Shown here one piece after another: positions 13,966 to 21,949 of a DNA stretch of 23,712 nucleotides. This DNA is from Archaeoglobus sp. JdFR-24 (GTDB lineage: Archaea > Halobacteriota > Archaeoglobi > Archaeoglobales > Archaeoglobaceae), in NCBI GenBank assembly GCA_002011215.1, contig MTML01000143.1, positions 1-23,712 on the forward strand. The letters run 5' to 3'. Under the pieces are notes generated by a model. That model was not told the DNA's origin and searched no databases. It saw only the letters and a program-made list of their open reading frames with translations. The position numbers were made by a program, and so were the translations under genes. Numbering within the stretch: position 1 is the stretch's first letter; the number at the start of each line of letters is the position of its first letter.

Positions 13966-15132
13966 ATGAAATACCGAAAGCATAGAGGTTTGCGAATTTC
14001 TGAGATAGGAATAGGTACTTATTCTTTAAGCGGCGTTTACGGTGCAAAGGATACGGAAGAGTTTAAGAGAATGATTAATCGGGCTTACGAAATAGGAGTG
14101 AACTTCTTTGACACCGCAGAGGCCTATGGAAACGCTGAAGAAATTCTTGGTGAGGTCGTTAAGACCTTCCGAGAAGACATCTACATCGCCACGAAAGTAG
14201 GAGTTAAAGGTGATTATAAGCCAAACCTTTCGAGAGAATATATAAAGAGCGCCTGCGAGGAAAGTCTCAAAAGACTGCAAACAGACTACATCGACTTATA
14301 CCAGATCCACTTTAATGATCCAGATACGCCCATAGGAGATACTGTTAGTGCATTAGAAGAACTCGTCGAAGCGGGGAAGATTCACTATTATGGTGTTTGT
14401 CATCTTCCCATGGATGTTATTGAGGAATACTGCCGGTCTGGAAAGCCCTTTTCAGTTCTTGCAGAGTTTAATGCAGTTGCACGAGAGTTTCACAAGAAAT
14501 TGCTCCCGATATACAGAAAATACAACCTGGGAATCATAGCATTCAGCACCACAGGAAGAGGTTTGCTCACCGGTAGAGTCAAAGAAGGACATATATTCGA
14601 GCCAGGAGATATACGCCACTTAGACCCCATGTTCCAGCGTGAGCGCTTTCAATATGGCTTAAGAATAGCTAAAAAGTTCGCTGAGTTAGGGAAAAAATAT
14701 GGTATAACACCTGCTCAGCTTGCCATCGCCTGGGTCCTTGCTCAGGAGGGCGTAATATGTGCCCTCACCGGCCCCTCAACTGTGGAACACTTGGAGGAGA
14801 ATGCTGAGGCATGTGGGTGGAGGATCTCAAGAGAGGATCTGGAAGAGCTGGAGGAGTTCTTTAAGTGGGAGGACGAATGGCTGAGGCAAAAACAGAAGGA
14901 ATCCATAAAGCGAATTCTTACAGAATCGTTGCACGAGGCGCAAAAAGCTTTTGTTGATCTGATATATGTTATCGAAACGGCAATATCTCTCGAATTGGTT
15001 GTTGAAAAAGAAGTGCTTCCGGTTTTCTATGAGCTCTATGGATTGAAGAAAGAATTGAATGAAGGTATAGAGGTAAAGCTGAAGGAAATTCAGACTCAAT
15101 TGCGTGAGATTATTCCTTTGAGGGTGTTGTAA
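13966..15132 (+). CDS. aldo/keto reductase with a C-terminal helical extension
   Basis: This is a 388-aa NAD(P)H-dependent oxidoreductase. The aldo/keto reductase barrel occupies residues about 1-300 and has the complete catalytic tetrad D49, Y54, K77 and H115, seen in FFDTAEAYG, IATKVG and LYQIHF. The nucleotide-binding end has LTGPSTVEHLEENA. Residues about 305-388, rich in E, K and hydrophobics (for example KESIKRILTESLHEAQKAF), are predicted helical and are not part of the usual barrel; they may drive oligomerisation. The ATG is preceded by AGGAGA. The substrate is unknown. By eye the gene is more GC-rich than several neighbours such as the HemD gene, which could reflect transfer, but aroC is similar. 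Confidence 0.86.
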   Translation: MKYRKHRGLRISEIGIGTYSLSGVYGAKDTEEFKRMINRAYEIGVNFFDTAEAYGNAEEILGEVVKTFREDIYIATKVGVKGDYKPNLSREYIKSACEESLKRLQTDYIDLYQIHFNDPDTPIGDTVSALEELVEAGKIHYYGVCHLPMDVIEEYCRSGKPFSVLAEFNAVAREFHKKLLPIYRKYNLGIIAFSTTGRGLLTGRVKEGHIFEPGDIRHLDPMFQRERFQYGLRIAKKFAELGKKYGITPAQLAIAWVLAQEGVICALTGPSTVEHLEENAEACGWRISREDLEELEEFFKWEDEWLRQKQKESIKRILTESLHEAQKAFVDLIYVIETAISLELVVEKEVLPVFYELYGLKKELNEGIEVKLKEIQTQLREIIPLRVL

Positions 15133-15411
15133 CCCTGAATACAGAATTTACTTTTTCTTTCTCGTGCCAAATAAAGTCAATCATGTTTGTTAACGGAGAG
15201 GATGAGGGTGAGAAAAGGTGCATTTACAGTCAACAATGTAACCATTTCAGCTAAAAAGAGAGGTAATTAAATGCAAAAACTACTTCTAACTTTTTGATTG
15301 ACATACTATCCAGAATCTACGGGAAAATCCTTTAAAAGCAATTGCAATAATTTCTGGATTAATACACAACAAGTAAAAAAAACAGGAAAAATACGGATAA
15401 AAAATGAAAAT
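15133..15411. other. intergenic region between convergent aldo/keto reductase and ftr genes
   Basis: About 279 bases. A T-rich stretch near 15280-15295 may end the plus-strand transcript. Two tiny frames (from 15184 and 15270) are present but not convincing. No RNA gene was recognised. Confidence 0.4.
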
Positions 15412-16305
15412 TTAGAAAAGCTCATGGAGATTTATCAGATGCTGCCCAAGCTTTCCACCATAATTTCCGGCAGTTATCTTCACAACACCGGGTATTTTTG
15501 TTGCAGCAAGTATACCAACTTTTGTTGCTTCCTTAACAGCATCGATGTTCAATCCATTAATAACCAGTTCATAAACTGCATTCACGTTTTCAGGTATGTA
15601 TGTCCCCTCAACGACGTTCTTGAGGGTGGGAGCAAACTTCTCATTAGTAGTAGCTTTCAGGAACTTGTATTTGTTTGCACCAACCTTTGAACCTGATGCA
15701 ACAATTCCACCTGGAAATGGAGTTATCGCTCCTTCCACATCAGCTATTGCTTGGACAGCAGCTTTTGCGGCTGCAAGACCAGATGGCTGTGTTTCTGCGA
15801 GTATGAAAAAGTTTCCTCCTGCAACTCCGTCAACATAACCCATATCGTTCTCAATTATGAATTCTCCCTGCATCATCGGTACTGCCCAGCACTTTCTTCC
15901 ATCAACATCAACTTCTCTCTCAAAACCATCAGCAAAGAACTTGAGCTTGAAACCAGTGTCAAACTTATTTTCCGCATCGGGCAATCCATTAAATGCAGCA
16001 GTTGTTGGAGCTGTTAATACACACTGCCCAATTCTTGCAAGTAGCTGTTCTTCAAGCCCCTTCTTCGACATGTGGCATATTTGAATATATACTCCTGGTC
16101 TTCCATCTGGAGTTTTAGATGGAGGTACCTTTAGCTCAACTCCTGCCTCAGCCGGGCACATTATGACCGATGTCCCGAATCCTGTTGCTTCGGTCGCAGC
16201 AACCATTGCCCAGTCATAGTCGTATGCAGTTATCAAAACTCTTGCAATCTTTATTCCAAAGGCTTCTGCAAAAGTGTCTTCTACTTCAACACCATTCACA
16301 TTCAT
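15412..16305 (-). CDS. ftr: formylmethanofuran--tetrahydromethanopterin N-formyltransferase
   Basis: This is a 297-aa cytoplasmic enzyme that transfers the formyl group between formylmethanofuran and tetrahydromethanopterin. In methanogens it runs toward methane; in Archaeoglobus it runs in reverse to oxidise C1 units to CO2. The sequence matches Ftr throughout: EDTFAEAFGIK at the N-terminus, RIGQCVLTAPTTAAFNG, the two-lobe pattern, and ITAGNYGGKLGQH at the C-terminus. The length equals that of known Ftr proteins. A GGTGAT ribosome binding site lies three bases from the ATG. A TATA box at 16396-16405 predicts a leader of about 70 bases. It lies 193 bases downstream of a histone gene on the same strand but has its own promoter. 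Confidence 0.97.
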   Translation of the reverse strand: MNVNGVEVEDTFAEAFGIKIARVLITAYDYDWAMVAATEATGFGTSVIMCPAEAGVELKVPPSKTPDGRPGVYIQICHMSKKGLEEQLLARIGQCVLTAPTTAAFNGLPDAENKFDTGFKLKFFADGFEREVDVDGRKCWAVPMMQGEFIIENDMGYVDGVAGGNFFILAETQPSGLAAAKAAVQAIADVEGAITPFPGGIVASGSKVGANKYKFLKATTNEKFAPTLKNVVEGTYIPENVNAVYELVINGLNIDAVKEATKVGILAATKIPGVVKITAGNYGGKLGQHLINLHELF

Positions 16306-16395
16306 ACAATCACCAGAATTTAGAATGAATTAGGTCGATATTAAGGTTTTGATTTTTTTCTTTGAACTTAAAAACATTCAGAGTCGCTCAACCCA

Positions 16396-16405
16396 CTATA
16401 AATAA
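16396..16405 (-). promoter_or_regulatory. TATA box of ftr
   Basis: TTATTTATAG on the minus strand is flanked by GC-rich bases and is the clearest TATA element upstream of ftr. It would start transcription near 16374, leaving a leader of about 70 bases, unusually long compared with the many leaderless genes here. Confidence 0.5.
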
Positions 16406-16455
16406 CCCGCCATAGATCAATCTTTAAAATTAATAATGAAATAAGTTACCAGCAT

Positions 16456-16476
16456 CTAAAAAATAAAATAAATTTA
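16456..16476 (-). terminator. T-rich terminator of the histone gene
   Basis: Read on the minus strand, this is a T-dominated tract starting about 23 bases after the histone stop codon and lying before the ftr promoter. It would separate the two transcription units. Confidence 0.5.
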
Positions 16477-16498
16477 TGTTTTATATAATCTATCAAAA

Positions 16499-16702
16499 TT
16501 AAAACTCTTTTGCAGCCATCTTCACATCTTCAGCTTTTACGGTCTTTCTGCCGGCGTGATTTGCCAGATCGACAGCTTTTTTAGATATCTTCATTGCATA
16601 TTCCTCTATTGCTTCTGCAAGAGCTTTCTTTGCTTCCTCACTGACTCTCGGGGCGCCGGCATTTCTTATAATTCTTTCAACTGGTGCCAAAGGCAACTCC
16701 AT
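16499..16702 (-). CDS. archaeal histone
   Basis: This is a 67-aa histone-fold protein with the archaeal layout: [20 protein letters not shown] (helix 1 and loop 1), a long central helix ending [20 protein letters not shown], and a short final helix. It lacks N- and C-terminal tails. It forms dimers and larger hypernucleosome-like filaments that wrap chromosomal DNA. Its promoter is the strongest in the window: CCTAAAGA as BRE, TTTATATAAG as TATA (16755-16764), and GGGGGTGA (16708-16715) as ribosome binding site five bases from the ATG. This fits an abundant protein. Confidence 0.97.
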   Translation of the reverse strand: MELPLAPVERIIRNAGAPRVSEEAKKALAEAIEEYAMKISKKAVDLANHAGRKTVKAEDVKMAAKEF

Positions 16703-16754
16703 TCAATTCACCCCCTATTTCTGATTTTAATCGCCAAAAGTTTTTTACCTTTCT

Positions 16755-16772
16755 CTTATATAAATCTTTAGG
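16755..16772 (-). promoter_or_regulatory. BRE/TATA promoter of the histone gene
   Basis: On the minus strand CCTAAAGA is followed by TTTATATAAG, a near-consensus BRE and TATA. Initiation near 16734 leaves a leader of about 32 bases carrying the GGGGGTGA ribosome binding site. Confidence 0.7.
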
Positions 16773-16907
16773 TAGATAGAAGACATTAGAGGAGCTATTT
16801 TAAGTAAAATGGCATGTTGATATTTATTGAAAGGCATTACTCATGGAATGCAAGAAACTGAATATAATGAGGATGGCTGAAATATCCCCTCCATATTTCT
16901 GGATTTT

Positions 16908-17444
16908 TTAATTTTGTTTAATTGTATTTTCAGGATAGGTGACTCCTATTTCAGTAATAACAGCCTTTTTTGATAGGCTATGCTTCTTTAAACCCTCGTC
17001 CATTATATGAAAAACCTCAAGGCCTTTATAGGTCAGATAATCAGAGATTAACATTCTGTGGCATTTCCAGTAAAGTCTCTCAGCACACATAATTGCAGTT
17101 TTCTTTTTAATAGCCAGTGAAATCACCCCATCTACGGACTTTTTGAATTTGTCAGTTAACATGTAATCTGCATAGTTTCTAAAACCCTCACTGTGCAAAC
17201 CACGATTGGGACTATCTTTTTCTGGTATAATCTTTTTTCTGTATCCTCCTAAGGACTCAAACCAAGCATAATCGATACCATTTTGCTTTAAAATATCTTT
17301 TAAACTTTCTCTATTGAAATGTTCAAACCGGGATTTCGGAAATCTTCTGACATCCACAATAATCACCACATCATACTTAAAAAGTAAATCCAGGAAACGC
17401 TCCAAAGTGCGGTTTGAATGTCCAATAGTGTAAATAGAGGCCAT
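16908..17444 (-). CDS. DUF488 family protein
   Basis: This is a 178-aa protein with the DUF488 signatures: IYTIGHSNRTLERF at the N-terminus, VDVRRFPKSRFEHFN, the middle LGGYRK, and AIMCAERLYWKCHRMLIS (C120, C128, H129, R130). The cluster of cysteine and histidine residues suggests a metal or redox site, but no biochemical function is established for the family to my knowledge. The ATG begins three bases after the stop of the upstream helical-repeat gene, so translation is coupled and the two products probably work together. Confidence 0.87.
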   Translation of the reverse strand: MASIYTIGHSNRTLERFLDLLFKYDVVIIVDVRRFPKSRFEHFNRESLKDILKQNGIDYAWFESLGGYRKKIIPEKDSPNRGLHSEGFRNYADYMLTDKFKKSVDGVISLAIKKKTAIMCAERLYWKCHRMLISDYLTYKGLEVFHIMDEGLKKHSLSKKAVITEIGVTYPENTIKQN

Positions 17445-17446
17445 AG

Positions 17447-18121
17447 TCAGTCGAGGATGCTCATAAACTCATTCAATTTCTTCTCAGCTTTTTCTTTCCA
17501 GTAATCATTTCTTATTTCGTTTACTGAAGTTAATACTTCATCCAGTTCTTCTGAATAACTATCCAAAAATTTATCAGACCTGTCCTCTTTGTAAACACCT
17601 TTCAGCAAATCCAAGATTGTTATTGCTCTATAATATGGATCAGGTATTCTAAAAGCTACTTTCATGCTCGAATTCCTCACAGCATATCCTCTCAATGCAA
17701 GAGATCTGACTCTTATATCATCTATCTTCGACGCCATTTTCAAAGCTTCATTTTCACTCTCGATTTTTTCTACAAGAATTTTTAACGCCACATCCCTGCT
17801 GAATTTTCCTGAAACCTTGGATAGGAGCCTCTCTGATAAATCTGAGGTATAAGGCAAGGATTCGATCATGATCAGCAATATATTATCCCTTTCAAATAAA
17901 TTATCAATTATATCTACCAGTTCAATGGCCTCCTTCAGACACTCTTCTTTTTCAGTTATAGTATATAATTTGATCAGAGCATAAGCTTTAGATTCAGAAT
18001 CTTTGATCAAACTGAGATTTTCAAGAGCTTTTTCAATAAAACCCTTTTCAGCAAATTCTATCACAAGTTCAGCAACTTTTGAATCCAGAGATTTTTGCAT
18101 GTTCTGCAGCTTCTTATCCAT
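17447..18121 (-). CDS. helical-repeat protein of unknown function
   Basis: This is a 224-aa, all-helical protein built of degenerate units of about 30-35 residues with patterns such as AYALIKLY, RSLALRGYAV and YYRAITILDLL. These resemble TPR/HEAT-like solenoid repeats seen in archaeal proteins. Such solenoids usually bind other proteins. I see no catalytic motif. The ORF opens with a GTG at 18127. However, a TATA element around 18143-18154 predicts initiation near 18123, so the ATG at 18121 is taken as a leaderless start. It is the first gene of a two-gene operon with the DUF488 protein. Confidence 0.68.
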   Translation of the reverse strand: MDKKLQNMQKSLDSKVAELVIEFAEKGFIEKALENLSLIKDSESKAYALIKLYTITEKEECLKEAIELVDIIDNLFERDNILLIMIESLPYTSDLSERLLSKVSGKFSRDVALKILVEKIESENEALKMASKIDDIRVRSLALRGYAVRNSSMKVAFRIPDPYYRAITILDLLKGVYKEDRSDKFLDSYSEELDEVLTSVNEIRNDYWKEKAEKKLNEFMSILD

Positions 18122-18208
18122 CCCCACTATTTAACCTTCAAAAAATTTAAAATTATCTAAGTGGTTCTGAAGTTCATTTGCTGGATTTCAAATCTTGCTA
18201 TAAAGACA

Positions 18209-19777
18209 TTAATCAAAAACCTCTTTCACCTCACCCATCCCCTTGCTTCTTCCTTCCCTGAAAATGAATTTCTGTCCCGGGTATATATAGTACGGGTTAT
18301 ACTTGAACCTCATCCTGACCTTTCCACGCTCTCCAGCCTTCATATATTTTCTATCCATCTCTTCAAAAACTACAGTTTCAGAAATTGTTTCAAGATGGAG
18401 CACAGGTTCGTAACCCGTTCTTATTCTCGTGGGATGGCTGAAGACATAGACATCTGCTAAAAATTCATAAACGGCATAGGGCTCTTTTTTAGTTACAACC
18501 ATTCCCCTCCTAAGTTCCTCAACTCTGGCACCTTTGATAGCCAGTCCAACTATATCTCCATCCGATGCTTTCTCAATTCTATAATAATGCATCTCTATAC
18601 TCTGAATCTTCACTTTTCTGAAAGATCCATCGTGAAATGGACCTATATACACTTCATCACCTTCAGAGACATCACCTGATTTTATACTCCCGCTCAAAAC
18701 TGTCCCAACTCCTGAAACCCTGTAGAGACGGTCGATGTACATTAAAAATTCACCTTTAGAGATTGATCTCTTGGGGAGTCTGTAAAACAGTTCTTCAAGA
18801 ATTTCGTATCCTTTCAGAGTGATCGAAGAGGTTTCAATTACCGGGACAACAATTCCCTTTTCAGAAATCAGTTTTGCAACCTTAGAAACGTCATTCTTTG
18901 ATCTTAGAACGTAAGGAATTCTTCCTACAGCCCTTAGCGTGCTGTTTATCTCTTCAATAACCTCTTCAACTCTTGATGGTTCAACCATATCTGTTTTTGT
19001 AATCGCAATAATAACCGGCAGATCCATTGCAAGCAGGATTCCGAGATGTTCTCTGGTGGTCCTCATCACCCCGTCATTTGCGGCAACAACAAGAAGACCA
19101 TAATCTATCTTTTGCCCGAGGAGTCCCCTAATAGTTGTCCTCAACCAGGGTTCATGACCGACTGTATCAATAAAAGAGACGATTTTATCAGAATTCTCAA
19201 CTATTCCGGCTTTTTCATTTTTATTCAATGGATTTTTCATTTTAATAGATTTTCCATCCTTGAAACTTAAAACCGCAAAACTCAGATCGGCACTCAAACC
19301 CCTTTCAATTTCATGTTTCAAAACGTCAAGATAAATGCTTGTAGCTCCATCTCCATTATCACATTTTCCAGTTATAATACATCCTACAAGAGTCGACTTT
19401 CCATGATCTACATGACCGGCTGTGCCTATCAGTATGTGTTCTCTTGGTTTTTTCTTTGTGATCTCAACAATGCCAACACAACCCCCATTCACATAAAACT
19501 TCTCTACAGAACTCACATTTGCTTCAATCTCACTGGCTATACCCTTGATCACTTCAACAGTCTCATCGAACCTTTCCTCTGAAATACCTTTTAAAACTCC
19601 AGAATCTGAAATACCAATCACATATATGGCCTTTCCACGCCCCATCAGAACTCTATGGTTCATCTGACAGGCGAGAGTCTGCAATCTATCTGAAGAAAGA
19701 TGGTAATCAGTCAAAAATTCCTTAAACTCTACATTATCCTTTTCTCCTTCCTGAACAATATGAAGAAGTTTCTCCAT
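18209..19777 (-). CDS. GTPBP1/GTPBP2-like translational GTPase
   Basis: This is a 522-aa GTPase of the elongation-factor superfamily. Motifs are G1 GHVDHGKST (121-129), G2 within IERGLSADLS (near 157-166), G3 DTVGHE (204-209), G4 TKTD (260-263), and a G5-like TSS near 326. Beta-barrel domains follow (residues about 330-522), with VSGVGTVLSGSIKSGDV in domain II. Residues about 1-110 form a separate N-terminal domain with NVEFKE, RLQTLACQMNHRV and GKAIYVIGISDSG, the same pattern as in eukaryotic GTPBP1 and GTPBP2, which act on stalled ribosomes. A related role on archaeal ribosomes is inferred. A TATA box at 19801-19810 gives an almost leaderless ATG. It is distinct from EF-1A and SelB. Confidence 0.85.
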   Translation of the reverse strand: MEKLLHIVQEGEKDNVEFKEFLTDYHLSSDRLQTLACQMNHRVLMGRGKAIYVIGISDSGVLKGISEERFDETVEVIKGIASEIEANVSSVEKFYVNGGCVGIVEITKKKPREHILIGTAGHVDHGKSTLVGCIITGKCDNGDGATSIYLDVLKHEIERGLSADLSFAVLSFKDGKSIKMKNPLNKNEKAGIVENSDKIVSFIDTVGHEPWLRTTIRGLLGQKIDYGLLVVAANDGVMRTTREHLGILLAMDLPVIIAITKTDMVEPSRVEEVIEEINSTLRAVGRIPYVLRSKNDVSKVAKLISEKGIVVPVIETSSITLKGYEILEELFYRLPKRSISKGEFLMYIDRLYRVSGVGTVLSGSIKSGDVSEGDEVYIGPFHDGSFRKVKIQSIEMHYYRIEKASDGDIVGLAIKGARVEELRRGMVVTKKEPYAVYEFLADVYVFSHPTRIRTGYEPVLHLETISETVVFEEMDRKYMKAGERGKVRMRFKYNPYYIYPGQKFIFREGRSKGMGEVKEVFD

Positions 19778-19800
19778 TTACAGGCAGAGTAGGATAATTC

Positions 19801-19810
19801 ATTATAAATA
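19801..19810 (-). promoter_or_regulatory. TATA box of the GTPBP1-like gene
   Basis: TATTTATAAT on the minus strand is centred about 28 bases upstream of the ATG at 19777, predicting a leader of at most a few bases. Confidence 0.55.
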
Positions 19811-19942
19811 CGTGTCGATTCCAGATTATTTTGAGTACAGAATTATTTTGAGTGTAAACTCAGAAATTACTTTTATCGATTTTACCAGATTACTTTCACA
19901 CCACCCGAAATTCTTTTCAGAATAGAAAGACATCACTATACT

Positions 19943-21052
19943 GTGGTTACATCAATTTCTCTCCCTCTCCATCATGGAAAAGCTCCATTCTGGCTACTTA
20001 ACAGGATGAAAAAACTCTCTAAACCCATAATCACAATAATACTCGAGGATTTTGGAGAAAAAGAATTTTTCAGAAGAATCTCCAATCCAATCTTTTTCCA
20101 ATCTTTTTCCAACGTTTTGGGATTTGACTGGAATTCTTCAGGGGTGACTACTGTTCTGACAGGTGTGCTCAAGTCTGTTTTAAACAATGAAGAATTTGAA
20201 ATAAGAGTTGCAGGAGGTAAGGGAAAGAACGCTATAAGCGTACCAGAACAGGTAAAATTTTGGGGTGAGGAGATCGGTCTTTCTGATGTAGATATGGAGA
20301 ATATGATCAGAATAAGCAGATTTACAGCCAGACTGGACAATAATGCGCTCCAGGATGGTTACGACCTTTATCATCATGCAATAATCTTTTCAGCCCGCTA
20401 CTGGACGGTTTTCCAGCAAGGGATGAATTCTAAGCTTAAAATGGCGAGAAGATATCATTTCAAGCCTCACAGAATTAAACCCATCAGTGCAGAGAGGAAG
20501 GTTCACGAAGGCATAATATCAGAGAGAAAAGAAGCTTCTGTTATGAACCTTACATCAGAAAAAAGTGATGAAACGAGAAAAGTGATGGTAGATCTTCTCA
20601 ACGATAGTCCATCCAGCTTGAAAAGAGATTTAGAGATGATTTCAACAAGGAAGCGGGTTATAAGGGGACAATCCACTCTCGATGGCCAGAGAATAGACTA
20701 CCTTGTTCCAAGAAGGGTCAATTGGAGAGCCATTGAGCGAGTTTATGAGCTTCAGTTAAGCAAATTCGACGATGTTCTCCTCATTGATGGGATGGGAAAA
20801 AGCACTATTCGAGCAATAGCACTGATTGCCGATCTCATTTACAACACTGAATACGATAGACAGGATCCGGCAAAATACTGCTTTGCTCTTGGGGGTAAGG
20901 ATGGGGTTCCATTCCCGGTTGATAGAAAGGCCTATGATGAAGCCATAGAATTCCTGAAATCTGTTGTCGAACAAAGCACGATAGATTCCTTCGAAAAAAA
21001 AGAGTTGTTTAAAAGAGCTAATGAAATACAGAAGAAAATCGAAGCAGTTTAG
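19943..21052 (+). CDS. DUF763 family protein with helix-hairpin-helix
   Basis: This is a 369-aa protein. It matches DUF763 by SLPLHHGKAPFWLLNRM near the N-terminus, FFQSFSNVLGFDWNSSGVTT (51-70), VAGGKGK (89-95), LQDGYDLYHH (136-145) with QQGMN and ARRYHF, and FALGGKDGVPFPVDR (314-328). Residues about 278-299 (LLIDGMGKSTIRAIALIADL) form a helix-hairpin-helix, which suggests nucleic-acid binding. The family is widespread in archaea and some bacteria, and I know of no established function; a role in DNA or RNA metabolism is inferred. The start is a GTG at 19943, placing the conserved motif directly at the N-terminus; no better start exists. It is convergent with a membrane-protein gene. Confidence 0.85.
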   Translation: MVTSISLPLHHGKAPFWLLNRMKKLSKPIITIILEDFGEKEFFRRISNPIFFQSFSNVLGFDWNSSGVTTVLTGVLKSVLNNEEFEIRVAGGKGKNAISVPEQVKFWGEEIGLSDVDMENMIRISRFTARLDNNALQDGYDLYHHAIIFSARYWTVFQQGMNSKLKMARRYHFKPHRIKPISAERKVHEGIISERKEASVMNLTSEKSDETRKVMVDLLNDSPSSLKRDLEMISTRKRVIRGQSTLDGQRIDYLVPRRVNWRAIERVYELQLSKFDDVLLIDGMGKSTIRAIALIADLIYNTEYDRQDPAKYCFALGGKDGVPFPVDRKAYDEAIEFLKSVVEQSTIDSFEKKELFKRANEIQKKIEAV

Positions 21053-21086
21053 ACATTTTAATTTTGATTAAACTGAATTCATCTGA

Positions 21087-21929
21087 TCAAATCGAACCGC
21101 CCATTTTCAAAACATACAGGCGAGCAAACATCACTGTCAATAAAGCCATCAGGGATGGTAAGAGAAGTATGACTGGTGGAAAGAGATAAATCATTCCGGT
21201 AATAGGAATGCTCATCAAAAACCAGGCACCGAAAATAACAGCTATGCTGACTATATTTTTAAACCCAAATCTTATCCCCCTTGCAACAGTTTCAAAAACT
21301 CCTGGGTCCTGTGTAACAAGAATACATCTCGAAAAGGTCATAAAAATAGTCAAAATAAATAAAATTACAGAAGTTACCAATTCGAATATATGTGGATTCT
21401 TACTAATATAGTATATAATTAAAAAAGGTGATGAGATAGATAGTCCTATCAAAAACATAAGTATTTCCAGTTGAATCATTTTGAAGGTAAATATGAAGCC
21501 ACTGTGGGCAAATGCTGAGAGTGAAAACCTTTTATTCCTGTTTATTTCAATGGAGCTTGCTGTAAATCCAGCTACGGTGAATTCATAAATAACAAAGACC
21601 AGTAAAGCGAAAAGAGCTAAAATTGACAGAGTTCTCGCTAAATCCTGGGTGAAGTAAGTCATCAATTCTCTCATTAATTCTTCCTGAAATCGCTCTGAGG
21701 ATTGCAGAGACTGTGGATTCTGAAATGTATAGTCCTGATATCTTTGAGAAAGTTCAACAATTTTTTCCGGAGGTATAATATTGAAAACAGCTATTGAAAG
21801 AATGATGTATGATATAAACAGAGAGCCATAAACCGGAATTAAAATGTGTATATTTTTTGCAAGAACAATTATTCCACCAGATATTGAATCCAGTGCGGTA
21901 CTCAGCGCATCACTCAATCTGTTCCCCAT
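21087..21929 (-). CDS. multi-pass membrane protein, unknown function
   Basis: This is a 280-aa membrane protein with about six hydrophobic segments. A hydrophilic stretch of about 45 residues, rich in Q, S and E (KIVELSQRYQDYTFQNPQSL onward), separates the first two. The motif RGIRFGFKN before the penultimate segment resembles the 'glycerophosphoryl diester phosphodiesterase membrane domain' or DUF4013-like group of archaeal membrane proteins, but this is tentative. A TATA element (GTTTTTTATTTC on the minus strand, 21950-21961) is about 26 bases upstream, so the ATG at 21929 is probably leaderless. It is divergent from the HemD gene. Confidence 0.68.
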   Translation of the reverse strand: MGNRLSDALSTALDSISGGIIVLAKNIHILIPVYGSLFISYIILSIAVFNIIPPEKIVELSQRYQDYTFQNPQSLQSSERFQEELMRELMTYFTQDLARTLSILALFALLVFVIYEFTVAGFTASSIEINRNKRFSLSAFAHSGFIFTFKMIQLEILMFLIGLSISSPFLIIYYISKNPHIFELVTSVILFILTIFMTFSRCILVTQDPGVFETVARGIRFGFKNIVSIAVIFGAWFLMSIPITGMIYLFPPVILLLPSLMALLTVMFARLYVLKMGGSI

Positions 21930-21949
21930 GACCTTTTAACCAGACATAA

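Noticed and set aside
15184..15255. ATG frame of 23 codons with three cysteine/histidine residues downstream of the aldo/keto reductase
   Set aside because: No supporting promoter or ribosome binding site, and it lies in a convergent 3' region where short frames are expected by chance.
11750..15411. tRNA-Gln 3' end as an integration (att) site
   Set aside because: I looked for a second copy of the tRNA 3' end in the rest of the window and found none, and there is no integrase gene.
16843..16911. 22-codon plus-strand frame (MECKKLNIMRMAE...) between the histone and DUF488 genes
   Set aside because: A TATA-like element is only about 18-20 bases upstream, no ribosome binding site is convincing, and it overlaps the end of the DUF488 gene.
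20087..20112. Two perfect tandem copies of CCAATCTTTTT inside the DUF763 gene
   Set aside because: The units fall in different codon frames, and the encoded residues (NPIFFQSFSNVLGFDW) match the family pattern without an insertion, so this looks like coincidence rather than slippage.
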